The notes beneath the pieces were generated by a model, which was not told the origin of the DNA, searched no databases, and saw only the letters and a program-made list of their open reading frames with translations. This document shows, piece by piece, positions 1 to 5,836 of a DNA stretch of 6,706 bases. The position numbers and the translations under genes are program-made. The DNA comes from Alcanivorax sp. (lineage in GTDB: Bacteria; Pseudomonadota; Gammaproteobacteria; Pseudomonadales; Alcanivoracaceae). The number at the start of each line of letters is the position of its first letter. Within the stretch, counting starts at the first letter, position 1. The stretch lies in contig SLJS01000011.1 of the NCBI GenBank assembly GCA_007135015.1, positions 1 through 6,706 of the forward strand. Direction: 5' to 3'.

Positions 1-37
1 CTTTCGATTATGCGAGTGGTTTGGTGCAATATCCGGG

Positions 38-415
38 CTAGAGCATGGCCGCCATCTTCTCGTGGATCAGATTGATCGCCTTGAGCGGCCGCACCATCAC
101 CTTGAAGTCGACGATCCTTCCTTCATCGTTCCACCGGATCATGTCGACGCCGTTGACCTGGATGCCGTCGACCTCCACCTCGAACTCCAGCACCGCGTCG
201 CGCGCGCCCACGACCTCCCGCACATACCGGAAGCTGTCATTGCCGAAGACATGCAGCGCGGCGGTGAGATAAAGCGTGGTGACGCCCTTGCCCGCCTGGG
301 GCGTATGCACCACCGGCGAATGGAACACCACGTCCTCGGCCAGCAGCTCATCGAGCCCCTTCGGATCACGGGATTCGACCAGCCCGTGCCAGGTGGATAC
401 GGTATCGATCATCAT
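38..415 (-). CDS. SnoaL-like / NTF2-fold small protein
   Basis: Encodes 125 residues with the look of the SnoaL-like/nuclear transport factor 2 superfamily, a cone-shaped alpha+beta barrel found in cyclases, isomerases and many uncharacterised proteins. Visible hallmarks are an N-terminal helix leading into the 'LLAEDVVFHSPVVHTP' strand-turn at about residues 24-39, then a 'GKGVTTLYLTAAL' helix at 42-54, and a long C-terminal sheet (EVDGIQVNGVDMIRWNDEGRI, about 81-101) ending in the 'FKVMVRP' strand. The reading frame is open further upstream, but the double ATG at 415-410 is preceded at nine bases by AAGGAG (430-425), so that start was chosen. No signal peptide is present, so it should be cytoplasmic. 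It lies 86 bases downstream of the metallopeptidase on the same strand and may be co-transcribed or use its own promoter. The substrate cannot be inferred. Family confidence is good; function is unknown. Confidence 0.82.
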   Translation of the reverse strand: MMIDTVSTWHGLVESRDPKGLDELLAEDVVFHSPVVHTPQAGKGVTTLYLTAALHVFGNDSFRYVREVVGARDAVLEFEVEVDGIQVNGVDMIRWNDEGRIVDFKVMVRPLKAINLIHEKMAAML

Positions 416-475
416 TTTCCCCTTCTCCTTGTACCCTTGTAGCAACACCGGCCTGCTCGGCTACAGGAACTTTCG

Positions 476-505
476 GTTGTATTTCCGCATCGCTGCTGCC
501 TTCAA
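476..505 (-). promoter_or_regulatory. Candidate promoter for the NTF2-fold gene
   Basis: On the minus strand TTGAAG (505-500) and TACAAC (481-476) are separated by 18 bases, each matching four of six consensus positions for a sigma-70 promoter. The -35 box overlaps the stop codon of the metallopeptidase. A transcript from here would have a leader of about 55 bases before the AAGGAG ribosome site. This is weak evidence; read-through from the upstream gene is equally possible. Confidence 0.3.
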
Positions 506-1467
506 AGCCCCTGGGCCCCGCGTCGCAACCAGTCATGAACAAAGGCCAGTTTATGGCGGGCGTGGTCCGAAAGAACGAACGGATAGAGATCCGACAACCC
601 CATGGAGCGATTGACGTGATTGACACCCACGATGAGCGTGGCCGCAATCCGGATCAGCCTGTCGGAATCAGGCTCCGAATATGGATCCCAGCCGGCGTAT
701 GGAATCTGCGGAGATGACAGACCGGTGGCCACGAAACTGTCGGTGATATCTGTCAGATGCAGCAGATGTGCCGCCGTTTCGGCCCAGTCTTCATGGGGAT
801 GTGCGGAGGCGTAACGGGTCAGGTAATACTGTTTCCAGTCCGCTGGCGCACCGTTCTGGAAATAATATTCAAGGGACGCCCGGTAATCAATTCGCTCGTC
901 ACCGAACTCGGCCCGGAATGCATCGAGAAAATCATCCCGAAGGCTTAGCCGCCACCAGAGCATATGAGAAATTTCATGACGCATGTGGCCGATCATGGTG
1001 CGATAGGGCTCTTGCAACGCCTCACGGCGGGTAGTGCGAAGAACGGGATCCATCTCCGCCACACTGATGGTAACCACGCCCTCCACGTGCCCCATTGGAA
1101 CAGGGGTCGGACCTTCGGCAAGCATATGAAACACAGGCCGCGACCCCGGATCCTCCGGCCGAAACCAGTGCCAGCGCCCCAGATTATCGAGAACCCAACG
1201 TTTGGCTGCCTCAGTCTGCGCCCAGTTGGGGATGGCATTGGCAATAGAAGTGTCGGGCGCCAATGCGGTCATGGCACAGGATCGACAGAAAGCGCCTTCC
1301 TCCGGGGCTATCCAGTTACATCCGATTATTTCCCGATTCGCACAGAATGGCGGCATCGGCACGAAGGCCCGGGCCTGCGGATCATAGGCGACAGGCGTTC
1401 CGCCGGCCGTTGCCAGGTTGTCAAACCAGAGAGAGCCGGCACCGACGGGATTGGAAAAAACACGCAT
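502..1467 (-). CDS. Putative zinc-binding metallopeptidase (COG4307 / Peptidase_Mx type)
   Basis: Encodes 321 residues resembling the family of putative zinc-binding metallopeptidases (COG4307, PF15887), whose substrates are not known. The zincin motif HEISH is at residues 164-168 in the family context 'EPYRTMIGHMRHEISHMLWW'. The conserved downstream block 'YASAHPHEDWAETAAHLLH' (219-237) should supply further ligands and active-site residues, after 'FGDERIDY' (188-195). N-terminal to this is a cysteine cluster, C42, C50, C61 and C64 ('FCANREIIGCNW' and 'FCRSC'), likely a structural zinc site. Family members normally begin with an additional CxxC...CxxC zinc ribbon; here the framework 'LWFDN' survives but all four cysteines are gone. 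No signal peptide is seen, so it is presumably cytoplasmic. The ATG at 1467 is the only good start before the family motifs, although its ribosome site is weak. The C-terminal 70 residues are less recognisable. Confidence 0.85.
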   Translation of the reverse strand: MRVFSNPVGAGSLWFDNLATAGGTPVAYDPQARAFVPMPPFCANREIIGCNWIAPEEGAFCRSCAMTALAPDTSIANAIPNWAQTEAAKRWVLDNLGRWHWFRPEDPGSRPVFHMLAEGPTPVPMGHVEGVVTISVAEMDPVLRTTRREALQEPYRTMIGHMRHEISHMLWWRLSLRDDFLDAFRAEFGDERIDYRASLEYYFQNGAPADWKQYYLTRYASAHPHEDWAETAAHLLHLTDITDSFVATGLSSPQIPYAGWDPYSEPDSDRLIRIAATLIVGVNHVNRSMGLSDLYPFVLSDHARHKLAFVHDWLRRGAQGL

Positions 1468-1532
1468 TGGGGGAGCACCAGAAGAAATTCCCTGCCATCA
1501 TGCATGACTGGGCCGTTTCTCTACAAGTAATT

Positions 1533-1562
1533 GATATACAGCTTTATTCTTCCCTGGTGCAA
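1533..1562 (-). promoter_or_regulatory. Candidate promoter of the metallopeptidase gene
   Basis: On the minus strand TTGCAC (1562-1557) and TATATC (1538-1533) are spaced by 18 bases, placing transcription start near 1526 and leaving a leader of about 60 bases before the ATG at 1467. The -35 box lies almost entirely inside the perfect palindrome at 1558-1571, which could therefore act as an operator. The match is partial and rests on inspection only. Confidence 0.35.
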
Positions 1563-1615
1563 AGCTTTGCAGCGGCCCACACAGTGGGCCGCCCCGGCAG
1601 CCGAAGGCTGCACCA
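1555..1615. repeat. Cluster of inverted repeats (palindrome plus two hairpins)
   Basis: Three adjacent dyads are seen. TGCAAAGCTTTGCA (1558-1571) is a perfect 14-bp palindrome. GCGGCCCAC (1572-1580) and GTGGGCCGC (1584-1592) form a nine-base-pair stem with a three-base loop. GCAGCC (1597-1602) and GGCTGC (1606-1611) form a six-base-pair stem with a GAA loop. In addition TGGTGCA (1555-1561) can pair with TGCACCA (1609-1615), so the whole block can close into one multi-branched structure. It lies between the metallopeptidase promoter and the orphan terminator. It may be a regulatory site, part of a structured RNA, or a degenerate repeat element. Confidence 0.6.
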
Positions 1616-1692
1616 ACAGCGCCTTGTTAGAGGCATTTCCCACAAACAACGCCTAATATGAAAAGCGCCACTAAGAAGATGACCAGATCCGG

Positions 1693-1730
1693 AAAAAGGG
1701 CCCTGTCGCGAAATCGCCAGGGCCCTTTTT
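1693..1730. terminator. Strong bidirectional rho-independent terminator
   Basis: AAAAAGGGCCCTG (1693-1705) and its exact complement CAGGGCCCTTTTT (1718-1730) form a 13-base-pair stem around a 12-base loop, in which GCG/CGC can pair further. The arms carry five A on one side and five T on the other, so it can terminate transcription in either direction. The nearest minus-strand gene starts at 1467 to its left and the nearest plus-strand gene starts at 2138 to its right. It therefore follows no visible gene on either strand, which hints at an unannotated small transcript or a lost gene. Confidence 0.85.
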
Positions 1731-2137
1731 GTATCAGGCCCACTGGCAGAGGCAGCACGCCCTTGCCTTCCGGCTACAGAACCCGGCTTACATGATCCCC
1801 TCTGGCCGGCGGAGATCTCCGTCACGTTGCCGGATCTGGCAGAGTTTCCCTTGTGAGCATGGCTGATAAGGAGCCTCCACAGGCTGTCTCGAGACCGTCA
1901 GAAAATGGGGCAGCAACAGGCACTTGCGTTCCCGTCACGAGATCAACCGGCTCTCATTTCCGGGCCTTCATAACGAGCGCCGTAGAGAAACCCCACACAA
2001 GCAACCTCTGGCTGTTGCCTGCTCCGGAATATCTCTGGCATCGTAGCGCCGGGGGTTCGGGCATCAACGAGCGGCAACAAGCTCAGACTCGAAGTCCTTT
2101 TCCTTTTCAGTTCTCCAATCAATATCAGGGGGAAAAC

Positions 2138-2623
2138 ATGAGACAGCACACCGTGATCGCAGCGCTGGTCGCAGCCTTTATCGTCAGCGGCTGTACGCCC
2201 ACAACGGTGAACGTATCCCGGGACTGGGACAGCGCGCCGGACGAGCGCTTTACGCATCAGGTCGAGCTACAGGCGGAGATGCCCGAGGGGCAGCTAAACA
2301 ATTTCGAGAAGCAGCTTTCGAGCCACCTGGATGCGGCCGATGTCGCCGCCAACGGACAGGCCACGCATGAAGTAAACGTTACGATCACCGAATACGACAT
2401 GCACAACTACCTCGTCCGCTATCTGATCGGCTGGTTCGCCGGCGGCGAGAGCATGATCAGCGAGGTGACGGTAACCGATGCGCGCACCGGTGAACTGATC
2501 GGCGAATCCATGGTGAAAACCGAGCCCAGGGGAGAGTTGCGCACCACGGACTCGCTCACCAGTGAACACGCCGAACACATCGTTGCCTACCTCCAACAGG
2601 GAGGACAGTCCGGCGAGTATTAA
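2138..2623 (+). CDS. DUF4410-like lipoprotein
   Basis: Encodes 161 residues. Residues 1-18 form a lipoprotein signal peptide ending in the lipobox VSGC, with C19 as the lipidated residue. Threonine follows at +2, so under the enterobacterial Lol rule it would be sorted to the outer membrane. The mature part resembles DUF4410-type proteins: an early beta segment, then 'VNVTITEYDMHNYLVRYLIG' (79-98), a glycine-rich 'GWFAGGES' turn, and 'SEVTVTDARTGELIGES' (108-124), the usual strand-turn-strand of the family. The function is unknown. The ATG at 2138 was chosen because AGGGGGA (2127-2133) lies just upstream and the signal peptide starts there; the open frame extending back to 1853 has no such support. 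It appears monocistronic, followed by its own terminator. Confidence 0.82.
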   Translation: MRQHTVIAALVAAFIVSGCTPTTVNVSRDWDSAPDERFTHQVELQAEMPEGQLNNFEKQLSSHLDAADVAANGQATHEVNVTITEYDMHNYLVRYLIGWFAGGESMISEVTVTDARTGELIGESMVKTEPRGELRTTDSLTSEHAEHIVAYLQQGGQSGEY

Positions 2624-2634
2624 ATCAAGCGCCG

Positions 2635-2667
2635 GGGCGTGGGGCAGAACAGCCGCCACGCCCTTTT
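2635..2667 (+). terminator. Rho-independent terminator of the lipoprotein gene
   Basis: GGGCGTGG (2635-2642) pairs with CCACGCCC (2656-2663), extended inward by GGC/GCC with one bulged G, and is followed directly by TTTT and a pyrimidine-rich CCTCTT stretch. It begins 12 bases after the TAA at 2621-2623, a typical position for terminating this gene. Confidence 0.75.
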
Positions 2668-2679
2668 CCTCTTCTGCAG

Positions 2680-2839
2680 TCACTCCACCCGCACGGGCGC
2701 CAGCGAAAAACTCTCAGGGCAGGAGCGCAACCGAATTCGCCAGGGTATGTACCGGATCATCTACGAAATCGCTGATGAATACCTGATGGTCACAGTGGTG
2801 AAGGTTGGTCGCCGAAGGCATGTATACCGGAAGAACTGA
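2680..2839 (+). pseudogene. 3' remnant of a RelE-type toxin gene
   Basis: The reading frame ending in TGA at 2837-2839 encodes the C-terminal half of a RelE/ParE-superfamily toxin: 'KLSGQERNRIRQGMYRIIYE' followed by 'IADEYLMVTVVKVGRRRHVY'. This is the characteristic core in which the 'RIRQGxYRIIYEI' strands and the closing 'VVKVGHRRxVYR' motif carry much of the RNase surface. About 40-45 N-terminal residues of a normal ~85-residue toxin are missing. The frame upstream runs directly into the lipoprotein terminator, where no start or ribosome site fits, and no antitoxin frame is present. It is therefore read as a decayed toxin gene and is probably not expressed. The break lies between about 2668 and 2700. 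Confidence 0.75.
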
Positions 2840-2913
2840 ACAGGCAATTCACCGAGTTCCGGAACCTGCCCCCCACCGGGATTTTGCCAACGGTGATCCC
2901 GAACGCTGCATGC

Positions 2914-2936
2914 CAGCGGCCTCCCGGCTCCCGCTG
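2914..2936. other. GC-rich hairpin downstream of the RES gene
   Basis: CAGCGG (2914-2919) and CCGCTG (2931-2936) can form a six-base-pair stem about 16 bases beyond the RES stop codon on the minus strand. There is no T tract, so it is not a classical rho-independent terminator. It may help stabilise or end the toxin transcript. Confidence 0.3.
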
Positions 2937-2951
2937 CGGTGATTCCGTTAC

Positions 2952-3671
2952 TCACTCCCACTGTTGCGTATCAAACACGAATGTCTCCCCGCGCCGGCGC
3001 TGCCAGACCACCTGATCGGCGCGCACGGTCAGCGTCCAGGTCTGCACGGCCGTGGACGGGCGCGGGCTGGCAAAGGCGCCCGGGTCCAGCACCGCCAGGC
3101 ACCAGCCCGGCTTCGGGTCGCGAACGGAACGATAGCGGATGGCACCGGCGCCCGCGCGCCGGGCAAGGCCGGCGAAGGCCTGGCAGGCGCTGTAGTCCCG
3201 GCGGTCCGCCCAGAGGTGGGCGTATTCGGCGAAGGGGGACCGGCGCAGATCCACGGTGGCGGTGGCCACCCGGGCGCGGAAGGCGGTGTGCCAGACCGGC
3301 TCCAGGCGTTCCAGATCCCGGGCATCACAAAGGAAGCGCCAGCGGTGATAGCCCAGTTCCGCACAGGCGGTGCGCACCAGGCCGGCGCCGTAGAAGACGC
3401 CGGGGTGGGTCTCGGCGCGAAAGCGCGAGCCGCCCGGGCGCGCGGGATAACGAAAGGGGGTGGCCAGCAGGTAATCCAGATGCCGGGCCGCTTCGGGAAC
3501 CGGCGGCTTGTACCGCTCCAGCAGATCCTCGAGCAGCGCCTGTTCGGCGGCGCTGTCGACCAGCTTCATGGTGGCGGACAGGTGCTGGGCTTCGACCATG
3601 CGCCAGATGCCGCCGCGCCAGGGTTTCGCTTCAGCCCGTACCGCGTCGGGCGTCCAGGTATCGGGCCACAT
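2952..3671 (-). CDS. res: RES-domain toxin (NAD+-degrading family)
   Basis: Encodes 239 residues with a RES domain. RES toxins characterised elsewhere break down NAD+ by phosphorolysis or hydrolysis, and relatives such as ParT modify PRPP synthetase by ADP-ribosylation. The three family signature positions are visible: arginine in 'GGSRFR' (R83/R85), glutamate in 'GLVRTACAELGYHRW' (E105), and serine in 'GAIRYRSVRDP' (S182). The N-terminal 'WRMVEAQHLSATMKLVDS' and 'LLERYKPPVP' segments are also typical. All catalytic positions are present, so it is predicted to be active and cytoplasmic. The ATG at 3671 has AAGGA seven bases upstream and overlaps the end of the antitoxin gene by 41 bases in another frame, which implies translational coupling. 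Expression is expected to be controlled with the antitoxin from the promoter upstream of it. Confidence 0.9.
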   Translation of the reverse strand: MWPDTWTPDAVRAEAKPWRGGIWRMVEAQHLSATMKLVDSAAEQALLEDLLERYKPPVPEAARHLDYLLATPFRYPARPGGSRFRAETHPGVFYGAGLVRTACAELGYHRWRFLCDARDLERLEPVWHTAFRARVATATVDLRRSPFAEYAHLWADRRDYSACQAFAGLARRAGAGAIRYRSVRDPKPGWCLAVLDPGAFASPRPSTAVQTWTLTVRADQVVWQRRRGETFVFDTQQWE

Positions 3672-4008
3672 GCACGAGTCCTTCCGCTTGCGTGATCAAT
3701 TCCCGGGGGCGGCCGTTGAGGCCGTCGTTGTCGCTGTTGAACCAGCAGCGGGCTTCCTCCTCCCCGGCGACAATGGAATCCAGGGCGCGGAAGATGCGCA
3801 CCAGCAGCACCGCCAGTTCCCATTCCTTGCCCCGGGGGTTGAGGGTATAGCCGCCGCGCTGCAGGCGGCTGACGGTGGCGCTGCTGACACCCAGCACCCG
3901 GGCCAGTTCCCCGCCCTTCAGGCCCAGCCGCTCGGCGGCGCGCAGCACCGCTTTCGAGAGCACCGCCGCTTCGTCCGCCGAGGCTGGCGCATGATCCGTG
4001 ACCGTCAT
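3631..4008 (-). CDS. xre: Xre/MbcA/ParS-type antitoxin
   Basis: Encodes 125 residues. An Xre-like helix-turn-helix is at about 25-52 ('LKGGELARVLGVSSATVSRL', 30-49). It is followed by the MbcA/ParS/Xre toxin-binding domain (about 60-121), with 'WELAVLLVRIFRALDSIVAG' (63-82), a 'CWFNSDNDGLNGRPRELI' loop and strand (88-105), and a C-terminal 'LVHVARYLDARRG' helix. It should neutralise the RES toxin encoded immediately downstream and, as in relatives, repress its own promoter. The ATG at 4008 has GGAG seven bases upstream; the open frame continues further upstream, but that extension crosses the AT-rich promoter region and has no ribosome site. Order (antitoxin then toxin) and overlap fit the res-xre organisation known in many proteobacteria. 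Confidence 0.92.
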   Translation of the reverse strand: MTVTDHAPASADEAAVLSKAVLRAAERLGLKGGELARVLGVSSATVSRLQRGGYTLNPRGKEWELAVLLVRIFRALDSIVAGEEEARCWFNSDNDGLNGRPRELITQAEGLVHVARYLDARRGTG

Positions 4009-4023
4009 GGCTTCACTCCGACT

Positions 4024-4062
4024 ATTTCTATGGAAATATATTATCACGGTAATTTCTGTAGA
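4024..4062. promoter_or_regulatory. Operator-like repeats in the Xre/RES promoter region
   Basis: This AT-rich island in an otherwise GC-rich region lies 16 bases upstream of the antitoxin start. ATTTC-TATG-GAAAT (4024-4037) is an inverted repeat, and ATTTCTGTAGA (4052-4062) repeats its left part (9 of 11 bases match ATTTCTATGGA), 28 bases further on. Between them ATTATCACGGTAAT (4040-4053) has a short dyad. On the minus strand the segment contains GATAATATAT, a plausible -10 region. These are likely binding sites for the Xre antitoxin, by analogy with other autoregulated res-xre operons; no -35 box stands out. Confidence 0.5.
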
Positions 4063-4162
4063 GCGATGCCGCAGGTCCGGGTGGCGAAAACCGGCCCTCC
4101 CGCCGGGCGGGGCCATGGCGCCATCCGTGAACCCTGTCGGTTTCAATTTCGCACGCCTGGTC

Positions 4163-4168
4163 TATACT
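4163..4168 (+). promoter_or_regulatory. Candidate -10 box for the transglycosylase operon
   Basis: TATACT matches five of six positions of the sigma-70 -10 consensus and would give a leader of roughly 27 bases before the ATG at 4202. No convincing -35 box is found; GTTTCA lies about 17 bases upstream. The ribosome site of the first gene is also weak (CAGG near 4189-4192). Confidence 0.4.
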
Positions 4169-4201
4169 CGGACAAAGCCGATAATAACAGGCAGTTACGC
4201 C

Positions 4202-4999
4202 ATGATTCTCGAAACGGCCTCACGATTCGCCCTTATCCTGGCCCTGGCCGCCCTGGCCTCGGGGTGTGACCTGGACGGGCTCGACAGCTCCGGCGACAAC
4301 AACGTCACGCCCTCGGACTGGGAGGACTGCCCGGAGCGGCTGGGCGGTACCTGGGCCTTCGGGCGGGCGCCGTTCGGCTGCGCGGTGGACGAGGTGGGCA
4401 GCGCGGAGACGGTGCGCACGGATTTCGCGGACTACATCTTCGATGACGCGGTGCAGCGCACTTCCGAGCGCGACCGCTACATGAACGCGCTTTATGAATT
4501 CCTGCTGGAGGAAGCGGCGGATTATCTTCGTGACCGCAAGCCCGATGTCACGGACGAGGAAGTCGGGGCCTGGCAGCGCGCCGTCCTTGCCACCGCCCAC
4601 CAGGAAAGCTTCTGGACCCATTACCGCAAGGGCGATGCGGACGCCGAGCGCCTGCTGACCATGATTCGCGGGGACATGGGCCATGGCCACGGGCTGATGC
4701 AGATCGATGACCGCTGGCATACCGACGCCATCGCCGCGGGGGTCGGCTGGCGGCTGGATGAAAACTTCCTCTACGCCCTGGATATCTATTTCAGCGAATG
4801 GGAACGGGCGCTGTCCACCGACTGTGTGGATGCCCCCAATGCCTGGGAAAGCCGGGCCCGTTCGGCCTATTCCGCCTACAACGGCGGGCCCACACAGCTG
4901 TGCCGCTGGACCGACCCGGATCACCGCTGGGCGCAGAACGACGAGGGCTTTTACGACAAGTACAGCTTTCAGCGGTGGCTGAACCATGTCTCCGAGTGA
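4202..4999 (+). CDS. Lytic-transglycosylase-like (SLT fold) lipoprotein
   Basis: Encodes 265 residues. The signal peptide ends in the lipobox LASGC with lipidated C22. The next residue is aspartate (CDL), which in enterobacteria retains lipoproteins in the inner membrane, so this enzyme is probably anchored on its periplasmic face. The lysozyme-fold domain spans about 90-260. The likely catalytic acid is E135 in 'ATAHQESFW'; 'GHGHGLMQIDDRWH' (160-173) corresponds to the conserved GLMQI active-site block of SLT transglycosylases; 'SAYSAYNGGP' (221-230) is the AYNGG block. Cysteines 43, 60, 208 and 234 may form disulfides. It should cleave peptidoglycan between MurNAc and GlcNAc, though the exact chemistry is inferred. 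The gene is first in a two-gene unit, 19 bases from the next start. No phage or secretion genes are nearby, so a housekeeping cell-wall role is more likely than a lysis cassette. Confidence 0.85.
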   Translation: MILETASRFALILALAALASGCDLDGLDSSGDNNVTPSDWEDCPERLGGTWAFGRAPFGCAVDEVGSAETVRTDFADYIFDDAVQRTSERDRYMNALYEFLLEEAADYLRDRKPDVTDEEVGAWQRAVLATAHQESFWTHYRKGDADAERLLTMIRGDMGHGHGLMQIDDRWHTDAIAAGVGWRLDENFLYALDIYFSEWERALSTDCVDAPNAWESRARSAYSAYNGGPTQLCRWTDPDHRWAQNDEGFYDKYSFQRWLNHVSE

Positions 5000-5018
5000 A
5001 GCCGGGCGGGAGGGCTGA

Positions 5019-5798
5019 ATGCGTATCATGGTGGTAGCCCTGGTGCTGTCGGTGGTTCTCTTTGTGGGGTGGCTGGCATGGCAATCGGCGGGTTTCGAAG
5101 AGCCTGTGGATACGGCCGCTGCGCCCGAAACCGCTGAAAAAACCGCTGAAAGAACCGCTGAAGAAACTTTCGGCCCTGAACCGGCCGAAAAACTCTCTGC
5201 GCCGGAACACCCGCCGAACGGCGAACAGGACCCCGACCCGGAAAAAGTCCTTGCCGAGATGCGCCGGGTCCGCGACTGCTACGAGCACCCGGACTGTGTG
5301 GTCGGCGAGGATACCGACCCCAGGGCGGAATACTTCGAGGCCGGCCAGCGGGTCGCGGACGGCTTGCATGCCCTCATGCGCGCCCATGAAGCGGGCCGGC
5401 TGCGCGACGGCGAACTCACCCGCGCCGCCCGGGAGTTCCTGGAGATGGAAAGCGGCCGTGGCCGCGCCGCGGCCATCGAGGCGCTGGGCCGGGTGCCGCC
5501 CTCCCCCGAACATCTCGACGCGCTGTTCGCCACCCTGGACCAGCATCACGACGAGAAGCTTTTCGAACTGGCCATGGAAGAGTTCCGGCGCTACCAGGCC
5601 ATCGGCTATCGCGACCGCATCGACGATTTCCTGATTGCCAACCTGCGCACCGGTGCACGCTTTGCCACCCGAGCCATCGCCGAAAACCTCGACGCCTTCA
5701 TTACCCCGGACAACGAACACAGATACCGGGCGCTACTCGAGGAGCTGCAGGAAGACAGCTGGCGCGCCGAACTCTTGAAGGGAGCGCTGCGAGAATGA
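5019..5798 (+). CDS. Single-span membrane protein with helical periplasmic domain, unknown function
   Basis: Encodes 259 residues that I do not recognise as a named family. Residues 4-22 (MVVALVLSVVLFVGWLAWQ) form one membrane anchor, probably in the inner membrane with the rest in the periplasm. A low-complexity acidic/alanine linker follows (about 25-78), containing the four-residue repeat TAEK/TAER/TAEE encoded by a 12-bp tandem repeat. C87 and C93 ('DCYEHPDC') could form a small disulfide loop. From about 100 to 257 the sequence is almost entirely helical with alternating leucine/alanine and charged residues ('AAAIEALGRVPPSPEHLDAL', 150-169), reminiscent of HEAT/TPR-like helical repeats but without a clear consensus. 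The start has GGGAGGG (5008-5014) four bases upstream. It follows the transglycosylase by 19 bases, so the two are probably co-expressed and it may act as its membrane partner or scaffold. Confidence 0.75.
   Translation: MRIMVVALVLSVVLFVGWLAWQSAGFEEPVDTAAAPETAEKTAERTAEETFGPEPAEKLSAPEHPPNGEQDPDPEKVLAEMRRVRDCYEHPDCVVGEDTDPRAEYFEAGQRVADGLHALMRAHEAGRLRDGELTRAAREFLEMESGRGRAAAIEALGRVPPSPEHLDALFATLDQHHDEKLFELAMEEFRRYQAIGYRDRIDDFLIANLRTGARFATRAIAENLDAFITPDNEHRYRALLEELQEDSWRAELLKGALRE
5130..5165 (+). repeat. 12-bp tandem repeat inside the linker
   Basis: Three in-frame copies of ACCGCTGAANNA (ending AAA, AGA and GAA) encode TAEK-TAER-TAEE. Repeat number changes here would keep frame and only alter linker length. 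Confidence 0.8.
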
Positions 5799-5836
5799 GT
5801 AAAGGCGACCAGGACGAAGGCGCCCAGGCTACGTAG
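5795..5836 (+). pseudogene. Short overlapping frame, possibly the start of an interrupted gene
   Basis: ATG at 5795 overlaps the stop codon of the membrane-protein gene (ATGA), with AAGGGAG (5778-5784) ten bases upstream, an arrangement typical of a translationally coupled downstream gene. It runs only 13 codons (MSKGDQDEGAQAT) before a TAG at 5834-5836, whose last two bases are the first two bases of the palindromic element. Beyond the element an open frame reads 'LSPEEGLAEDWAAVWQRRLQ' (6072-6131), which is coding-like. It may be a third gene of the operon broken by the insertion, or simply chance. Confidence 0.3.

Larger units (their letters stand above)
1468..2137. other. Long region without a convincing gene
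   Basis: No stretch here has recognisable protein similarity. The plus-strand frame leading into the lipoprotein is open from 1853, but its first 95 codons show no family features and precede a much better start at 2138. Minus-strand frames are broken by stops around 1940-1955 and read as low-complexity shadow sequence. The region holds the candidate metallopeptidase promoter (1533-1562), the inverted-repeat cluster (1555-1615) and the strong terminator (1693-1730). From 1731 to 2137 nothing specific was identified apart from the ribosome site of the lipoprotein. Confidence 0.6.

Noticed and set aside
1597..1635. Integron attC-like half site (CAGCGCCTTGTTAGAGGC with upstream stem-loops)
   Set aside because: The right side resembles the inverse core of attC sites, but the complementary left core (a CTAACAAGGCG-like sequence) is absent within the expected 60-130 bases, the core ends in G rather than a pyrimidine, and no cassette structure or integrase is visible.
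1853..2137. N-terminal extension of the lipoprotein by 95 codons
   Set aside because: The frame is open, but it has no ribosome site, no recognisable sequence, and would bury the lipoprotein signal peptide, whereas the ATG at 2138 has both a ribosome site and a signal peptide.
2680..2712. Frameshift in the A5 run at 2706-2710 joining 'SLHPHGRQRK' to 'KLSGQER' in the RelE remnant
   Set aside because: The in-frame reading 'RTGASEKLSGQER' fits the family about as well, so a frameshift is not needed to explain the remnant.
2939..3850. Long plus-strand open frame opposite the RES and antitoxin genes
   Set aside because: It is very rich in Arg, Pro, Gly and Ala, has no family features, and lies opposite two clearly recognised genes; it is a GC-driven antisense shadow.
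4220..5029. Long minus-strand open frame opposite the transglycosylase gene
   Set aside because: No ribosome site or conserved motif, and it is fully antisense to a gene with a signal peptide and active-site motifs.
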